Positions 34,705 through 44,358 of a stretch of DNA of 64,000 bases are shown piece after piece. The notes beneath the pieces are model-generated. The model was not told where the DNA came from, did no database searches, and was given only the letters and a program-made list of their open reading frames with translations. Origin of the DNA: Neiella holothuriorum (lineage in GTDB: Bacteria; Pseudomonadota; Gammaproteobacteria; Enterobacterales; Neiellaceae); contig NZ_JAHZSS010000006.1 in assembly GCF_019457915.1 (NCBI RefSeq), positions 119,597 through 183,596 on the forward strand, in the 5' to 3' direction. The position numbers were made by a program, and so were the translations under genes. Each line of letters opens with the position of its first letter. Positions within the stretch are counted from its first letter, which is position 1.

Positions 34705-35421
34705 ATGAAAAATCCAAGCGGATTTAGCACCTTACTCACAATGCTTAGCCTGACTGTAGGCTCGGTCACATCCTTGGCGGCAAATGCTGCTATTTCCCTT
34801 GACGATTTGCGCAATCAAGTCCGTCAATATATAGAGCAACAAGTTCCTGAGGTTGAGGGCACCCGCTGGGAGATACAAATTCGCGGCCTCGATCCTCGTA
34901 TAAAATTAGCCGATTGCCCGACTCCGTTAGCGTTTAAGGTCTCCGGAAACAAACCTATCGCTCGAAACAGCACTATCTACACCCAGTGTTTTTCAGAGCA
35001 AAACGAAACCTTATGGTCTTTGTATGTCCCAACCCAAATCAAAAAAATGCAGCAGGCCGTAACGTCCGTAACGTCATTATCGGCGGGTTCAATCATTGAA
35101 GCGAAAGACGTTGAAGTGACGTATCAAGACACCTTTATGTTACGCAATGGCTTTTTCAGCAGCACTGCGCAAGTGATTGGCTCTAAGACACGGCAATCTG
35201 TCAGCTCCAATCAAGTCTTGCGTAAACGTTCCTTGTGCCAAGTCTGTAAGGGAGAGGACGTGATCGTTGAAGCCACCGGCAGCGGTTTACGAATAAAAAC
35301 CGCCGGCTTAGCGTTAAATAATGGTACCCAAGGGGATACTGTGCGCGTTCAAAACAAACGCTCGGGGCGGAAAATCAATGCCGTTGTTGTTGCCACCGGC
35401 AAGGTTCAGATAAATATTTGA
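34705..35421 (+). CDS. flgA: P-ring assembly chaperone FlgA
   Basis: Periplasmic protein that helps FlgI assemble the P ring. From the ATG at 34705 it has 238 residues with a Sec signal peptide (TLLTMLSLTVGSVTSLAANA, cleaved near ANA). The SAF-like domain follows, with VTSLSAGSIIEAKDVEV, VIGSKTRQSVSSNQVLRKR and the C-terminal GDTVRVQNKRSGRKINAVV. GGGA stands 6 bases before this start; an ATG at 34693 is an alternative. The longer frame to 34606 has no signal-like start and overlaps the promoter. Confidence 0.94.
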   Translation: MKNPSGFSTLLTMLSLTVGSVTSLAANAAISLDDLRNQVRQYIEQQVPEVEGTRWEIQIRGLDPRIKLADCPTPLAFKVSGNKPIARNSTIYTQCFSEQNETLWSLYVPTQIKKMQQAVTSVTSLSAGSIIEAKDVEVTYQDTFMLRNGFFSSTAQVIGSKTRQSVSSNQVLRKRSLCQVCKGEDVIVEATGSGLRIKTAGLALNNGTQGDTVRVQNKRSGRKINAVVVATGKVQINI

Positions 35422-35431
35422 GCAATTTTAT

Positions 35432-35458
35432 TAAAGTTTTTTGGTCTCACTCCGATAT
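35432..35458 (+). promoter_or_regulatory. Sigma-28 promoter of flgMN
   Basis: TAAAGTTT begins the -35 box; TCCGATAT follows TAAA after exactly 15 bases (6 of 8 match to GCCGATAA). It lies 41 bases before flgM. This gives FliA control of its own anti-sigma factor, as in other flagellar systems. Confidence 0.75.
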
Positions 35459-35499
35459 ACTGAGCAGAGAAACGTTTTTTCCACAGTGGGAATCAGACC

Positions 35500-35844
35500 A
35501 TGGCCATTGACATCAACCGGGTACAGGGCACTCCAACCACATCGGTTAAGGGTGCCAACGCAGGAAAACCTGACGCTCAGGTTCAACAAAACAGCCAAGG
35601 CTCACAGGCGCCAGCAAGCCAACCGGCTGCCGCTCACGTGAAAGATTCCGTTTCGCTTACTCAGCAAGCTCAATCACTAGGAAATATGCAACGCGCTATG
35701 GCCAGTACCCCGTCATTTAGCCAAGAACGAGTTGCTAGCATCAAAAAAGCAATTGCTGAAGGGCAATACAAAGTCGATCCTGAAAAGTTGGCGCAAAAGC
35801 TGCAAGATTTCGAGAAAGAACTCGGAAATCTGGCAGGCAGCTAA
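35500..35844 (+). CDS. flgM: Anti-sigma-28 factor FlgM
   Basis: Binds and holds FliA until the hook is complete, then is exported. The 114-residue protein has the start MAIDINRVQGTPTTSVKGAN, a flexible Gln/Ala/Ser-rich middle, and the sigma-binding C-terminal helices (SFSQERVASIKKAIAEGQYK, VDPEKLAQKLQDFEKEL). It overlaps flgN by one base (TAATG). Confidence 0.95.
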   Translation: MAIDINRVQGTPTTSVKGANAGKPDAQVQQNSQGSQAPASQPAAAHVKDSVSLTQQAQSLGNMQRAMASTPSFSQERVASIKKAIAEGQYKVDPEKLAQKLQDFEKELGNLAGS

Positions 35845-36263
35845 TGAACCAAGAACAAGCAGCAACAGCTTTAATTGAAAAACAACTTGAGCGACTCAAA
35901 TTGCTGCAGCAACTTTTAGTTGAAGAGCAACAAGTTCTGTCAGAACGAAAATTTGAAGAGCTGGCAGCTATCCCTCCTCGCAAAACGGCATTACTGCAAG
36001 AATTGCAGCTCGGCGATCAAGCTTTAGGCAAGCATAAGCTTGATACCGAAGCATTTCGAACCGGTGCCATTAAAGCTAAATCGCAATTAAAACTCTGCAA
36101 ACAACTGAATGAAACTAACGGTCGTATGATCGCATTGGCGATGACCAGTATTAGCCGCCTGCAAAATGCCATGGTTAAAGCTGGCCAGCAATCGACCATG
36201 ACGTATACAGCGCAAGGTGGTGCCAGTGGCATTGGCTCTAGTGGTAACGTCGTTTCGGTTTGA
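35844..36263 (+). CDS. flgN: Flagellar export chaperone FlgN
   Basis: Cytosolic chaperone for FlgK and FlgL. The 139-residue, largely helical protein contains LIEKQLERLKLLQQLLVEEQ and LSERKFEELAAIPPRKTALL, which match the FlgN family; a short Gly/Ser-rich tail follows. The start overlaps the flgM stop by one base, indicating coupled translation. Confidence 0.92.
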   Translation: MNQEQAATALIEKQLERLKLLQQLLVEEQQVLSERKFEELAAIPPRKTALLQELQLGDQALGKHKLDTEAFRTGAIKAKSQLKLCKQLNETNGRMIALAMTSISRLQNAMVKAGQQSTMTYTAQGGASGIGSSGNVVSV

Positions 36264-36278
36264 TTGAGAGCTCAATCA
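36261..36278 (+). terminator. Weak hairpin at the end of flgN
   Basis: TGATTGAGAGCTCAATCA overlaps the flgN stop codon and can fold into a stem of about 7 bases. No T tract follows directly, so termination is uncertain. Confidence 0.3.
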
Positions 36279-36377
36279 CAATAACCTGAAAAGTTTTAAA
36301 ATTTAATTGACTAATGGGTGCTTTACGCCATTCAATAGGTCAAATTTTATTCACATCTAAATGATCTAGTTGATTCT

Positions 36378-36482
36378 ATGGCACTTTATTTAGTTATCAG
36401 GATAGTCGCGATTATCATTGCATTAGAGTTGATGATTGGTTTAGGTCTGCGTAGTACGCGTAAAGGTAGTTCTCGCTGGTAA
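36378..36482 (+). CDS. Possible small membrane protein, 34 residues
   Basis: ATG to TAA frame of 34 codons. It begins MALYLVIRIVAIIIALEL, a strongly hydrophobic stretch long enough for one membrane span, and ends in a basic tail GLRSTRKGSSRW. This hydrophobic-then-positive layout is common in real small membrane proteins. No clear ribosome-binding site was seen before the ATG, which weakens the call. It lies in a 456-base gap between flgN and hpf that otherwise holds no gene. I do not recognise a family. Confidence 0.35.
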   Translation: MALYLVIRIVAIIIALELMIGLGLRSTRKGSSRW

Positions 36483-36719
36483 TCAGATAACTAACTCATC
36501 TCCGTATCGTTTCTCTTCGATGCGACCCATTGCTTACTAGCTTATTTCCCCAATGTAACTCGCCTGTTATTTTTCATCAGCCGTTTTAAGCTACTTTTGC
36601 CCTACTCCTCACAATTTATTTGGGAACTTTTTTATCACTTAGCAAACTTGATCGATATCACGTTATTCATCCCTCCAGTTCGTATTCTGAAGTTGAGGCA
36701 ATTAATAAAGGATCCCACG

Positions 36720-37022
36720 ATGAATATCGAAATCACCTGCAAAACCATGCCTGTAACTCCTTCTATTCGCGAGCACATTAGTTACGCATTTTCCAAGTTA
36801 GAGCGTCTAGACGCCCAGTTAATTAACCCCCATGTTATTGTTGAAAAAGATGGCAGCAATATTATTGTTGAAGCTCGCCTATTCATTCCCGGAACCGAGT
36901 TATTCGCCAAAGCGAGCCATGAAAATTTTCAGGTGGCAACGAATCGCCTCGTCGATAAATTAAAGCAACAGCTTTTACGTCATCGTGGCAAAATCAACAC
37001 AGCGAGAAATCAAGCCGCATAA
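36720..37022 (+). CDS. hpf: Ribosome hibernation-promoting factor (short form)
   Basis: A 100-residue ribosome-associated factor that occupies the 30S subunit and supports 100S dimer formation in stationary phase. It reads MNIEITCKTMPVTPSIREHI, then VIVEKDGSNIIVEARLFIPG and DKLKQQLLRHRGKIN, matching short HPF/YfiA. AAAGGA lies 7 bases before the ATG at 36720; the longer upstream frame to 36597 has no family similarity. It is the only recognisable gene of its unit, between flgN and pheA. Confidence 0.9.
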   Translation: MNIEITCKTMPVTPSIREHISYAFSKLERLDAQLINPHVIVEKDGSNIIVEARLFIPGTELFAKASHENFQVATNRLVDKLKQQLLRHRGKINTARNQAA

Positions 37023-37109
37023 AAACGCAACCGTAATGCTTAGACATTCACTTGCAGTTGCGTCAATTTTGGTTGACAGTCACAACTCTCATCACTTAGA
37101 TTGTCAACC

Positions 37110-37160
37110 ATGAGACGACTCTCCGATTTCCAAACCAAGCTTTTCTTTATCCTGCCCTAA
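37110..37160 (+). CDS. pheL: Phe leader peptide of the pheA attenuator
   Basis: A 16-residue frame, MRRLSDFQTKLFFILP, with three Phe codons, two adjacent near the end. It stops inside the first strand of an attenuator (37150-37220). Position and design match PheL of other gammaproteobacteria, though it is less Phe-rich than that of E. coli. No strong ribosome-binding site was seen before its ATG. Confidence 0.65.
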   Translation: MRRLSDFQTKLFFILP

Positions 37161-37225
37161 TGGGGCGGGATTTATTGTATAGAGTCAATAAATCATAGGC
37201 CTCCCCACACTGGGAGGCCTTTTTA
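37150..37225 (+). promoter_or_regulatory. Transcription attenuator of pheA
   Basis: Four segments are visible. TCCTGCCC (37150-37157) can pair with GGGGCGGGA (37162-37170). AGGCCTCCC (37197-37205) pairs perfectly with GGGAGGCCT (37212-37220) and is followed by TTTT and an AT-rich tail: an intrinsic terminator. Segment two (GGGGCGG) can instead pair with CCTCCCC of segment three, with one mismatch, as an antiterminator. Stalling at the Phe codons would free segment two and allow read-through into pheA. Confidence 0.8.
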
Positions 37226-37286
37226 TTTTGAATAACTTAGGGCGTTGGCTAACCAACACCGAGAATAAAAAACAAAAGGATTGCTC

Positions 37287-38453
37287 ATGGCCTCGCCAAA
37301 CTTAGACACGGTCAGAAAAGACATCAGTGGCACCGACAAGCAACTGCTCGAATTGCTTGCCAAGCGCCGACAGCTAAGTATGGAGGTTGCGAAGAGCAAA
37401 CTTGCCAGTAGCAAACCCGTTCGCGACACAACCCGTGAACAGCAGTTGTTGGTTGAACTCATTGAAACCGGTAAGTCATTACAACTGGATGCTCCCTATG
37501 TAACTCAGGTGTTTCACAGCATCATTGAAGACTCGGTGTTACTGCAGCAGGCCTACCTCCAACAGCACATCAATCCAGATACCATCGCACACAAGGTGCG
37601 TGTGGCATTCTTAGGGCAGCAAGGCTCATACAGCCATTTAGCGGCACAAAAGTACTTTGCTCGAAAGGCTGAGGAAGTCATTGAGCACGGTTGCAAAACA
37701 TTCAAAGAAGTCATTGGCAAAGTCGAAAATGGCCTAGCTGACTATGCCTTACTACCCATTGAGAACACTTCATCCGGTGGCATTAACGAGGTATATGACT
37801 TACTTCAGCACACCAGCTTACATATCGTGGGTGAGGTATCGGTACCGGTTGAACATTGCCTGTTAGTCGCAACGGCTACCTCGGAAGAAAAAATCAAAAC
37901 CATCTACTCCCACTTCCAGCCTATCGCGCAATGTAGCGAATACTTAAGTCACTTACCTGAAGTGGCCATTGAACGTACAGATGCCACATCACACGCTTTT
38001 GAAATTGTTGCCAACATGGCACGAGACGATGTGGCTGCCATTGGTAACGCAGACGGCGGTCGGCTTTACGGATTGACAGCCATTCGCACCGGTCTTGCTA
38101 ATCAAAAGCAAAACTACAGCCGGTTCATTGTGGTGGCTCGTAAGCCCATTGATGTGGCCGAACAAATTCCAGCGAAGACGACTTTCATTATGTCGGTGAA
38201 ACAGCGGCCCGGCGCGCTAGTAGATGCGTTGATCATTCTTAAGCAAAACAACATCAATATGTGCAAACTGGAATCTCGCCCGATACCAGGAAACCCATGG
38301 GAAGAAATGTTCTATGTGGATGTTGAAAGCAATGTCAGTAGCAGCAACTTGATCACGGCGATGGAACAACTCAACGATATCACCACGTTTATCAAAATCC
38401 TTGGTTGTTACCCCAGTGATGACATTAGTCCAACTGAGCCCGTCGTTGACTAA
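37287..38453 (+). CDS. pheA: Chorismate mutase / prephenate dehydratase (P-protein)
   Basis: Bifunctional enzyme of phenylalanine synthesis, 388 residues. Residues ~1-90 are an AroQ chorismate mutase (LLELLAKRRQLSMEVAKSK). Residues ~100-280 are prephenate dehydratase (VAFLGQQGSYSHLAAQKYF; the catalytic TDATSHAFE region; ADYALLPIENTSSGGINEVY). Residues ~290-380 are an ACT domain that senses Phe (RPGALVDALIILKQNNINM; LESRPIPGNPWEEMFYVD). AAAGGA lies 6 bases before the ATG at 37287. It is controlled by the attenuator upstream, and probably by feedback through ACT. Confidence 0.97.
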   Translation: MASPNLDTVRKDISGTDKQLLELLAKRRQLSMEVAKSKLASSKPVRDTTREQQLLVELIETGKSLQLDAPYVTQVFHSIIEDSVLLQQAYLQQHINPDTIAHKVRVAFLGQQGSYSHLAAQKYFARKAEEVIEHGCKTFKEVIGKVENGLADYALLPIENTSSGGINEVYDLLQHTSLHIVGEVSVPVEHCLLVATATSEEKIKTIYSHFQPIAQCSEYLSHLPEVAIERTDATSHAFEIVANMARDDVAAIGNADGGRLYGLTAIRTGLANQKQNYSRFIVVARKPIDVAEQIPAKTTFIMSVKQRPGALVDALIILKQNNINMCKLESRPIPGNPWEEMFYVDVESNVSSSNLITAMEQLNDITTFIKILGCYPSDDISPTEPVVD

Positions 38454-38473
38454 TATCAACACCAATTGGTCAA

Positions 38474-38503
38474 AAAAAACGGAGCCCTAAGCTCCGTTTT
38501 TTT
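38474..38503. terminator. Bidirectional terminator between pheA and purL
   Basis: AAAACGGAGC-CCTAA-GCTCCGTTTT is a 10-base stem with A and T runs on both sides. It serves convergent pheA (plus) and purL (minus). Confidence 0.9.
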
Positions 38504-38518
38504 ATGTGCTACATCATG

Positions 38519-41500
38519 TTAACCAACGAACACGCGAGCATTGCGGAACATACGCATCCAAGGGCTATCTTCTTGCCACTCATCCGGAGCCCACGAATGA
38601 CTTACCGCGCGGAACACTCGCTCAGGGTGTGGCATCATAATCGTAGCCCGACCATCAACGGAGGTAACAGCAGTAATGCCATCAGGTGAGCCGTTCGGGT
38701 TCAATGGATACTGGTTGGTGAATTGACCACTGTTATCCACGAAATTCATCGCGACAGTGCCCGACTTTTGCAAAGCCGCCAACGCATCAGTAGTAGCGAA
38801 TTCGGTACGACCTTCGCCATGCGATACAGCAATTGGCATACGAGAGCCTGCCATGCCAGCCAGTAATACCGATGGACTTTGCGCTACTTTCACCGTGCTG
38901 AAACGCGCTTCAAAGCGTTCAGATTGGTTGCGCACAAAACGTGGCCACAGCTCCGCACCCGGAATCAATGCCTTCAAGTTAGAAATCATCTGACAGCCAT
39001 TACAAACACCTAAGCTGAAAGTGTCATCACGGTGGAAGAAGCCTTGGAAAGCATCACGGGCTTGGTTGTTAAACAGAATCGACTTGGCCCAACCTTCGCC
39101 AGCGCCCAGTACGTCTCCATATGAGAAGCCGCCACAAGCCACTAAACCTTTGAATTGATCAAAGTCGATATCGCCAGCCAAGACATCGCTCATATGAACA
39201 TCAACCGCGGCAAAGCCTGCGCGATCAAATGCGGCTGCCATTTCGACGTGAGAGTTCACACCTTGCTCACGCAAGATGGCAATCTTAGGTGCAGCCCCTT
39301 TGCCAATATATGGCGCAGCAACGTCTTCGTTCAAATCAAAACCCAGCTCGATCTGAATACCAGGATCGGCCGCATTGGCTTTAGCATCAAATTCTTGTTG
39401 GGCACATTCTGGGTTATCACGTAGCGCCTGCATACGATGAGTCGTTTCAGCCCACACCATGCGATAGTGAGTGCGGGTATTACTCAACACCGTATCTTCT
39501 CCGCGAACGAAGTCGATGGTATCGGTGTCATTCAAACCACCAATCACATGCACACAATCAGCCAAACCGTTGTCAGCAAAAACCTTCATTACCGCATCAC
39601 GGTCTGCAGCAGAAATTTGCACCACGGCGCCAAGCTCTTCGCTGTAAAGCGCGGCTAAGTCATCATTGCCTAAGGCAGCAATATCAACGGTAACACCGGT
39701 GTGGCCAGCAAAAGCCATTTCCGCAACTGTGGTGAATAAGCCACCATCAGAACGGTCGTGATATGCCAACAGCTTATCGTCTTGTACCAAGGCTTGTATG
39801 GCATTGAAGAACTGCAGTAACAATTGGTTATTGTCTAGATCAGGAGCAACATCGCCCAACTGTTTGTACACTTGCGCCAAACAAGAGGCACCTAAACGGT
39901 TCTGACCTTTACCTAAATCGACGAGCAGTAAATCGGTGTTGCCTTTGTCAGTGCGCAGTTGAGGCGTTACCGACTGGCGTACATCAATCACGCGGCCAAA
40001 GGCCGTGATCACCAATGACAGTGGCGCTGTGACTGACTTATCTTCACCATCTTCCTGCCAACGAGTTTTCATCGACATGGAATCTTTACCGACCGGGATG
40101 GTGAGGCCAATCTCGGCACACAACTCTTCACCTACCGCTTTGACAGCTTCATACAAGCCGGCATCTTCGCCAGGGTGGCCGGCTGCAGACATCCAGTTGG
40201 CAGACAATTTAATGCGCTTAATGTCGCCAATCGAATTAGCAGCAATATTGGTAATCGACTCAGCGACAGCCAAACGAGCGGAGGCGCCGAAATCGAGTAA
40301 GGCAACCGGCGTACGTTCACCCATCGACATCGCTTCACCAGCATAGGTGTCGAATGATGCGGTCGTAACGGCGCAGTTCGCGACAGGAACCTGCCAAGGG
40401 CCAACCATTTGATCTTGCGCCACCATACCGGTAACCGTACGGTCACCAATGGTTACCAAGAAGGTTTTTTCGGCAATAGTCGGCAAGCGTAATAGGCGCT
40501 CTGCAGCATCAGCTGGCGTCACGTCATCCAGTTTCAGCACATTACCCGTCGCTTTAATTGAAGTGACGTCGCGATGCATTTTTGGCGGCTTGCCCAACAA
40601 CACATCCAATGGTAAATCGATTGGCTTATTATCAAAGTGACTATCGTGCAGGCCTAACGTCTGCTCTGCAGTCGCATCGCCGATAACTGCGAATGGCGCG
40701 CGTTCGCGCTTACAGATAGCCTCAAATACCGCCAAGCTTTCTGGATCAATCGCGAGCACATAACGCTCTTGCGATTCGTTACACCAAATTTCAAGAGGGC
40801 TCATGCCTGGCTCATCATTTGGCACATTGCGCAGGTGGAAATCACCGCCACAGCCACCATCATGAACCAACTCAGGGAAAGCATTCGACAATCCACCAGC
40901 GCCCACATCATGGATAAAGGCAATCGGGTTCGCGTCGCCTAACTGCCAACAACGGTCGATAACTTCCTGACAACGGCGTTCCATTTCTGGGTTATCCCGT
41001 TGAACCGAAGCAAAATCTAAATCTTCACTCGATTGGCCAGATGCCATGGACGATGCAGCACCGCCGCCAAGGCCAATGTTCATCGCCGGGCCGCCAAGCA
41101 CAACGAGCTTGGAGCCTGCTTCGAAAGGAGTCTTAATGACGTGCTCATCTCGAATGTTGCCAATACCACCCGCCAACATAATAGGCTTGTGGTAACCACG
41201 TACTTCTTCCCCGGCGTGGCTGTTAACTTGTTCTTCGTATGTACGGAAGTAACCCAACAATGCAGGGCGACCGAATTCGTTGTTAAACGCAGCGCCGCCG
41301 AGCGGGCCGTCCATCATGATGTCAAATGCTGACACAATGCGAGCCGGCTTACCGAAGTCGGTTTCCCACGGTTGCTCGGCACCAGGAATACGCAGGTTAG
41401 AAACAGAGAAGCCGACCAAGCCAGCTTTAGGCTTAGCACCTTTACCCGTCGCACCTTCATCACGAATCTCACCACCAGAGCCGGTTGCTGCTCCAGGCCA

Positions 41501-42412
41501 AGGCGAGATAGCCGTTGGGTGGTTGTGGGTTTCTACTTTCATCAGGATTTGAATATCTTCCTGATGGTAGCCATATTCGCGCGTTTGCGGATCAGCAAAG
41601 AAGCGGCCTGCAGCCGTCCCTTCCATAACCGCAGCATTGTCAGAATACGCAGAGAGGACGTAGTCAGGAGTCTGTTCGTAGGTGTTTTTGATCATTTTGA
41701 ACAGCGACTTCGGCTGCTCTATGCCATCAATGGTCCAGTCGGCATTGAAGATCTTATGACGACAGTGCTCGGAGTTTGCTTGGGCAAACATGTACAGCTC
41801 GATGTCGTTTGGATTCCGGTTGAGCTTGATAAAGCTCTCGACCAGATAGTCGATTTCGTCATCAGCCAATGCCAAACCTAAATCAACGTTAGCCTTAGCC
41901 AACGCCTCGCGACCGCCACTCAACACATCAACCGACTTGTGCGGGGCTGGCGTGTGGTGTTGGAATAATGCGCTGGCTTGATTCATGTCCGCAAAAATCA
42001 CTTCCATCATGCGGTCATGCAATAAAGATTTCAGAACTGTGGCTTGCGCTGCAGTTAACTCACCTTCGACCTTGATGTAATAGGCAGTTCCGCGCTCAAT
42101 GCGTACGATGGCATCTAAGCCACAGTTATGCGCAATGTCGGTTGCTTTAGTAGACCAAGGTGAGATAGTGCCGGGACGCGGAGTCACCAACATCAGTTCA
42201 CCAGCCGGTTCATGCTCGGCAATCGTTGGGCCGTAAGTCAGGATCTGACTCAACTCACCCTGTTGCTCCGAGCTTAATTGCCCGTTAAGCTCAACGAAGT
42301 GCATAAATTCGGCATATATATCAACTACAGGTAGTTGATTTTTAGTACATGCAGCCAGTAATTTCTGGATACGAAAGTCGGATAATGCAGGCGCGCCGCG
42401 TAGAATTTCCAT
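38519..42412 (-). CDS. purL: Phosphoribosylformylglycinamidine synthase (single-chain)
   Basis: Converts FGAR to FGAM with ATP and glutamine in purine synthesis. The 1297-residue large form starts [20 protein letters not shown], has two AIRS-like halves ([40 protein letters not shown]), and ends in a glutaminase domain with the catalytic Cys in [14 protein letters not shown] near residue 1135 and the His-Glu pair in [12 protein letters not shown]. Length is standard. Its order beside mltF and tadA matches enterobacteria. Confidence 0.98.
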   Translation of the reverse strand: MEILRGAPALSDFRIQKLLAACTKNQLPVVDIYAEFMHFVELNGQLSSEQQGELSQILTYGPTIAEHEPAGELMLVTPRPGTISPWSTKATDIAHNCGLDAIVRIERGTAYYIKVEGELTAAQATVLKSLLHDRMMEVIFADMNQASALFQHHTPAPHKSVDVLSGGREALAKANVDLGLALADDEIDYLVESFIKLNRNPNDIELYMFAQANSEHCRHKIFNADWTIDGIEQPKSLFKMIKNTYEQTPDYVLSAYSDNAAVMEGTAAGRFFADPQTREYGYHQEDIQILMKVETHNHPTAISPWPGAATGSGGEIRDEGATGKGAKPKAGLVGFSVSNLRIPGAEQPWETDFGKPARIVSAFDIMMDGPLGGAAFNNEFGRPALLGYFRTYEEQVNSHAGEEVRGYHKPIMLAGGIGNIRDEHVIKTPFEAGSKLVVLGGPAMNIGLGGGAASSMASGQSSEDLDFASVQRDNPEMERRCQEVIDRCWQLGDANPIAFIHDVGAGGLSNAFPELVHDGGCGGDFHLRNVPNDEPGMSPLEIWCNESQERYVLAIDPESLAVFEAICKRERAPFAVIGDATAEQTLGLHDSHFDNKPIDLPLDVLLGKPPKMHRDVTSIKATGNVLKLDDVTPADAAERLLRLPTIAEKTFLVTIGDRTVTGMVAQDQMVGPWQVPVANCAVTTASFDTYAGEAMSMGERTPVALLDFGASARLAVAESITNIAANSIGDIKRIKLSANWMSAAGHPGEDAGLYEAVKAVGEELCAEIGLTIPVGKDSMSMKTRWQEDGEDKSVTAPLSLVITAFGRVIDVRQSVTPQLRTDKGNTDLLLVDLGKGQNRLGASCLAQVYKQLGDVAPDLDNNQLLLQFFNAIQALVQDDKLLAYHDRSDGGLFTTVAEMAFAGHTGVTVDIAALGNDDLAALYSEELGAVVQISAADRDAVMKVFADNGLADCVHVIGGLNDTDTIDFVRGEDTVLSNTRTHYRMVWAETTHRMQALRDNPECAQQEFDAKANAADPGIQIELGFDLNEDVAAPYIGKGAAPKIAILREQGVNSHVEMAAAFDRAGFAAVDVHMSDVLAGDIDFDQFKGLVACGGFSYGDVLGAGEGWAKSILFNNQARDAFQGFFHRDDTFSLGVCNGCQMISNLKALIPGAELWPRFVRNQSERFEARFSTVKVAQSPSVLLAGMAGSRMPIAVSHGEGRTEFATTDALAALQKSGTVAMNFVDNSGQFTNQYPLNPNGSPDGITAVTSVDGRATIMMPHPERVFRAVSHSWAPDEWQEDSPWMRMFRNARVFVG

Positions 42413-42583
42413 AGACGGTATTGGACTCGATATCTGGTGGGATGGACTCTATTAAGGGGCGCTATTATAGGCAAAAATTCGCACGAATGCAGCGTTTACC
42501 GAGAATCCGATGCAATATCTTTAATCGGCGCTACAATGAGGCTTAAGTTCTCCTTCCAGGCCTATGATTAGTAAACAAAATTT

Positions 42584-44122
42584 ATGAGAAGTTGGCAGTT
42601 TAGACAGGTTATATTGTGGATTGCTTTAACGGTATCAAGCCTGTTAACGGGCTGTTTACCCCAATCTGAGCAGGCAAACTCGCAGCTACAAGAAATTCAG
42701 CAGCGTGGCGTTTTGCGTGTTGGCACCTTATTTGGCACCACAACTTACATGCGCGATCAAGTTGGCGAAACAGGCTTGGAATATGACTTGGCCAAATCCT
42801 TTGCTGATTATTTGGGCGTGCGCCTGAAAATGGTTCCAGTCCATCAAATCGATCAGTTATTTCGAAAACTCGACCATGATGAAATTGACTTTGCCGCAGC
42901 AGGTTTAACGCCCACCAATTCTCGCCGCGAACAATTTCGATTTGGCCCGACTTACTATCAGGTCAGTCAGAAAGTGGTGTTTAAAAAAGGCAATCGCTGG
43001 CCATTAAGTTTCAAAAAAATACCTGGTGAGTTAGTGGTCATGGCCAACAGCGCCCATGCCGATTCTCTCGCCGCACAACAACAGGTCTATCCAGATTTAC
43101 AATGGCGTGAAAGTGCTAATGACAATACCGACTCATTGTTGTTGAAGGTGCTGTCAGGTGACATTGATTACACCTTAGTGGACTCCACTCAGCTTGACGC
43201 CATGCGCCGTTTCCATCCTGAGCTATCGGTTGCCTTTTCATTGGAAGGTGAGCAAGACATCGCTTGGGCTTTTTCTGGCACCGATGACGACAGTTTATTT
43301 GGTTTAGCCATTGAGTACTTCAGCTGGATTAGAGAACAAGGCTTACTGGCTGAAATGGAGCACAAATATTTCAGCCATATCAATGAGTTTGATTACGTTG
43401 ACACTCGCTCATTCATCCGCGCGGCGAAGCGAAAATTACCGCGCTACCGAAAAGTATTCCAACGCCATGCTCAGCCTATCGAATGGGAGCTATTAGCCGC
43501 CATTAGTTATCAGGAATCTCACTGGAACCCCAAAGCCACCTCGTTTACCGGTGTTCGCGGAATGATGATGCTGACCCAAAACACGGCAGCCAGCGTTGGC
43601 GTGTCAAACCGATTAGACGCAGAGCAAAGTATTGCCGGTGGCGCTAAATACTTGGAAAAAATGCTCGCTCGGATCCCTGATAAAGTGCCGGAAGATGAGC
43701 GCATTTGGTTCGCTTTGGCCGCTTATAACGTTGGTTTTGGTCATCTTGTGGATGCCATGACCATCGCAGAGCTACAAGGCAAAAACAAATATGCATGGCT
43801 GGATGTGCAACAAAGTCTGCCATTATTACGCAAACGCCAATGGTACAAGCAAACCAAGTTTGGCTATGCCCGCGGCGAAGAGCCGGTCCGCTATGTGCGT
43901 AATATTCGCCGTTATTATGAAACCTTGATATGGCTTGAACGAGAAGCCGCGCGCGAGCAACAACTCAAACGCCAGCAACAACGCTTTTCCAATATCGATG
44001 AAATTATTCAAGATAGCGAAGCGCAAGAAGCAGAAGCAGAAGCAGAAGCAGAAGCAGAAGCAGAAAAGGCTACGACAGAACAAGCAACCACCATATCGGA
44101 GCCTGACGCTAGCCAACAGTAA
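42584..44122 (+). CDS. mltF: Membrane-bound lytic murein transglycosylase F
   Basis: Outer-membrane lipoprotein that cleaves peptidoglycan with 1,6-anhydro formation. The 512-residue protein has a lipobox SLLTGC, a solute-binding-like domain (LRVGTLFGTTTYMRDQVGET; VKFADYLGVRLKMVPV-type), and a C-terminal SLT domain with the catalytic Glu in AISYQESHWNPKATS near residue 309 and YNVGFGHL. After residue ~465 is an unusual Gln/Glu/Ala tail containing six EA-coding GAAGCA units. Upstream of purL, divergent, as in E. coli. Confidence 0.95.
   Translation: MRSWQFRQVILWIALTVSSLLTGCLPQSEQANSQLQEIQQRGVLRVGTLFGTTTYMRDQVGETGLEYDLAKSFADYLGVRLKMVPVHQIDQLFRKLDHDEIDFAAAGLTPTNSRREQFRFGPTYYQVSQKVVFKKGNRWPLSFKKIPGELVVMANSAHADSLAAQQQVYPDLQWRESANDNTDSLLLKVLSGDIDYTLVDSTQLDAMRRFHPELSVAFSLEGEQDIAWAFSGTDDDSLFGLAIEYFSWIREQGLLAEMEHKYFSHINEFDYVDTRSFIRAAKRKLPRYRKVFQRHAQPIEWELLAAISYQESHWNPKATSFTGVRGMMMLTQNTAASVGVSNRLDAEQSIAGGAKYLEKMLARIPDKVPEDERIWFALAAYNVGFGHLVDAMTIAELQGKNKYAWLDVQQSLPLLRKRQWYKQTKFGYARGEEPVRYVRNIRRYYETLIWLEREAAREQQLKRQQQRFSNIDEIIQDSEAQEAEAEAEAEAEAEKATTEQATTISEPDASQQ
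44027..44062 (+). repeat. Hexanucleotide GAAGCA repeat, six units, inside mltF
   Basis: Six perfect tandem copies of GAAGCA, read in frame as alternating Glu-Ala near the C-terminus of MltF. Copy-number change by slippage would keep the frame. Confidence 0.95.
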
Positions 44123-44223
44123 AAGATGCAAATAGGCGATGGATCGCAAACTTATCTGAGTCTATGGTAAATACTGTCATCAAGCTGTAATACACGAAAT
44201 GTGTAATGTCGGGAGATTTAATA

Positions 44224-44358
44224 ATGAGGTTTAAAAATATGCGAAAAACTCGTACCCGTAGCCAGAATTTACGTCGCTACATTCAAGTCAAACGCGTCAA
44301 ACGAAATATTTTTGCGCGCCAACGTAAGCAACACGCCATGTTTATGGCCGACGACTAA
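44224..44358 (+). CDS. Small basic protein, 44 residues, unknown
   Basis: ATG to TAA frame of 44 codons. GGGAG stands 8 bases before the ATG, a good ribosome-binding site. The product is very basic: it opens MRFKNMRKTRTRSQNLRRYI and has KRVKRNIFARQRKQ in the middle, then ends MFMADD. It resembles a small nucleic-acid-binding or ribosome-associated protein, but I know no matching family. It overlaps the tadA stop by 4 bases on the other strand and follows mltF by about 100 bases. Confidence 0.5.
   Translation: MRFKNMRKTRTRSQNLRRYIQVKRVKRNIFARQRKQHAMFMADD

Noticed and set aside
37026..37070. Possible hpf terminator (CGCAAC ... GTTGCG)
   Set aside because: Six-base stem with a very long loop and no proper T tract; too weak to list.
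41372..41881. 169-residue plus-strand frame inside purL
   Set aside because: Opposite strand of a well-conserved purL region; no recognisable motif.
43826..44149. 107-residue minus-strand frame with a Cys-Phe repeat
   Set aside because: It is the reverse of the GAAGCA repeat and the mltF tail.
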